A stretch of 64,000 nucleotides of DNA from Proteiniphilum sp. UBA5384 (GTDB lineage: Bacteria > Bacteroidota > Bacteroidia > Bacteroidales > Dysgonomonadaceae): contig NZ_DHOS01000032.1 of the NCBI RefSeq assembly GCF_002410825.1, forward strand, positions 47,721-111,720, given 5' to 3'. The translations under genes were made by a program, and so were the position numbers. The notes under the pieces were generated by a model. That model saw only the letters and a list, made by a program, of their open reading frames with translations. It made no database searches and was not told where the DNA came from. Positions 62,756 through 64,000 of this stretch are shown one piece after another. Numbering within the stretch: position 1 is the stretch's first letter; the number at the start of each line of letters is the position of its first letter.

Positions 62756-64000
62756 ATGATAGATTTAAAAACAACTTTTCTATTGGTAGGATTGGTACTG
62801 GGTATCAGCATATCCTGCTCAAGCGATTCTTCCGAATCGCTTGAGATATCTTCAGCTTTTCAGGCGCAAGTAAAAAGTTTAGTGGCATATCCCGGACATA
62901 ACCGGGTAAAACTTCATATTTTTCTTGAGGATGAAAAAGTTGACTATTGCGCGTTATTCAGGAATGGCTCCAATGACTCCATCGTCATCCGTAAAGACGA
63001 GATCAAGGATGGCATAGCCGAGTTGATTGTTGAAGGCCTTGAAGAAGGGAGTCATACCTTCGAGGCCCGTGCTTACGACCAACAGCATAATCCTTCGGCG
63101 ATTTCCGTGGTGACACAGGGAAAAGCGTATGGAGACAAATACATTTCGACATTATCAGCCAGGGCGGTAAAAGACAAGATCTTCATTACCGGAAAGAATC
63201 CTGTGCTGGAGTGGTCGGATGCCCGGGACAACGAAGTGGCATTGCGGTTATTCTATACAGACAAGGAAGGAAAAGACCGTCGTTTAGATGTCAAATCAGG
63301 TCAGCAATCAGTGACCATGGGAGGGTACCAAGAAAATAGCGATATCGACTATTATTCCATGTTCCTTCCTGAGCCGGCCTGCATCGATACTTTTTACTCC
63401 GGACGGATTACAATACCCGCTCCCACCTACTATTCCAGCATTTCTATTAAAAATGTCGTGGAAAAATCAGGACTGGTGAATGAAGTTTCCTCACAGTCGG
63501 CCTCCTACATTCACGAAGATGTGGAGTACTCATCCTTGCAGTTCAAAAAAGCGAATAATGAACCGCTCAGCATCTTTGTGTTGGAAGCCAACCTGGCTGG
63601 CGGCAGGGTGACCTTAAGTCCCCTGATGCCCGACAATGGAACGGAATTCAAACTGCAAACGGTAAAAGCGATGGCCGAACACCGGGACAATGCCACGGGA
63701 AAAGTCCTGGCGGCAGCCAATGCCGATTTCTTCGAGTACACCGGGTTACCATTGGGCCCGGTCGTTATAAATGGAACCGTCATTAAAGATTATCTGAAAA
63801 ATGAAGGTAATACATATTTCGGCATTACCACCGAAGGAGCTCCGATCATTGGTTATTTCTCTTCCAGTATTAATCTGACCCGATTTAAAGAAATGGTCGG
63901 AGGCGGATCACACTGGTTGGTGGTGAATGGCAATAACGGAGCCTGGAGCGGCGACACGAAAGAGCCCAGGACAGCAGTCGGCTATTCACGAAATAATACA
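62756..64000 (+). CDS. DUF4998 - phosphodiester glycosidase (NAGPA-like) lipoprotein, partial
   Basis: The frame is open from 62756 to the window end (415 codons), so the C-terminus is missing. Signal with lipobox (GISISC, Cys21). A DUF4998-like domain (about 30-140; VKSLVAYPGHNRVKLHIF, DSIVIRKDEI, AYGDKYISTLSARAV) is followed by a second beta region. From about residue 275 there is a phosphodiester glycosidase domain: VLEANLAGGRVTLSP, VLAAANADFFEYTGLPLGPVVINGT, HWLVVNGNNG and RTAVGYS, the last being the catalytic-loop region of the NAGPA family. These enzymes cleave a sugar from a sugar-1-phosphodiester. It follows the DUF4998/DUF5000 gene by 55 bases. Confidence 0.8.
   Translation, partial: MIDLKTTFLLVGLVLGISISCSSDSSESLEISSAFQAQVKSLVAYPGHNRVKLHIFLEDEKVDYCALFRNGSNDSIVIRKDEIKDGIAELIVEGLEEGSHTFEARAYDQQHNPSAISVVTQGKAYGDKYISTLSARAVKDKIFITGKNPVLEWSDARDNEVALRLFYTDKEGKDRRLDVKSGQQSVTMGGYQENSDIDYYSMFLPEPACIDTFYSGRITIPAPTYYSSISIKNVVEKSGLVNEVSSQSASYIHEDVEYSSLQFKKANNEPLSIFVLEANLAGGRVTLSPLMPDNGTEFKLQTVKAMAEHRDNATGKVLAAANADFFEYTGLPLGPVVINGTVIKDYLKNEGNTYFGITTEGAPIIGYFSSSINLTRFKEMVGGGSHWLVVNGNNGAWSGDTKEPRTAVGYSRNNT

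Overview
The window looks like a chromosomal segment of a saccharolytic Bacteroidales bacterium, perhaps of the Dysgonomonadaceae/Porphyromonadaceae type; the family is inference. Evidence seen in the sequence: two SusC/SusD polysaccharide utilisation loci (PULs), an Mfa-type (type V) fimbrial operon, many lipoproteins with a Bacteroidetes-style lipobox, and several promoters of the Bacteroidetes form TTG-N20-TAnnTTTG. Starts lack Shine-Dalgarno sequences. No rRNA, CRISPR array, transposase or phage gene was seen.

Layout. (1) 1-92: the 3' end of a tRNA (probably Gly) and a hairpin terminator that can serve both strands. (2) 140-11.6 kb, minus strand: PUL 1, made of a DUF6377-type membrane regulator, a small lipoprotein, a secreted SusE-position protein, SusC, SusD, a GH99-like protein and a SusB-type GH97; a consensus promoter lies at 9777-9807. 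(3) 11.9-13.2 kb: a MATE exporter with its own consensus promoter. (4) 13.3-26.7 kb, minus strand: a sugar-phosphate/polyol locus with a complete lipoyl-dependent 2-oxo (or acetoin-type) dehydrogenase complex. It contains E2, E3 and fused E1, a PHP phosphoesterase, a class II aldolase-SDR fusion, a four-helix-bundle gene broken in a poly-A run, a SorE-like sugar-phosphate reductase, transaldolase, a LacI-type regulator and a lipoate ligase. (5) 27-37.2 kb: an HTH regulator and a convergent fimbrial operon (DUF3575, DUF3868/OmpA, Mfa1, Mfa2 and two tip/adhesin lipoproteins). (6) 37.8-64 kb: a rhamnose locus. A double-domain aldolase is divergent from rhaB-rhaA-rhaT-araC, followed by GH78, GH43, a GH78-like protein, GH106, a GH99-like protein, SusC, SusD, two DUF5000-type surface lipoproteins and a phosphodiester glycosidase that runs off the window end.

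How the genes fit together. Region 6 reads as one programme: SusC/D and the surface lipoproteins capture a rhamnose-containing glycan, GH78/GH106/GH43 release sugars, RhaT imports L-rhamnose, and RhaA, RhaB and the aldolase convert it to DHAP and lactaldehyde. Region 4 is the least explained. It pairs enzymes of ketose/hexitol phosphate metabolism with a dedicated dehydrogenase complex and a lipoate ligase to load it, suggesting an uncharacterised route from a sugar or polyol phosphate to an acyl-CoA.

The most unusual non-coding signal is a degenerate 7-bp tandem repeat (TCTTGRN)n found at four places. Each copy lies about 10-16 bases upstream of a start codon and in the same orientation relative to the downstream gene. 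A second, looser GATGTGATGAT-type repeat occurs in other intergenic leaders.
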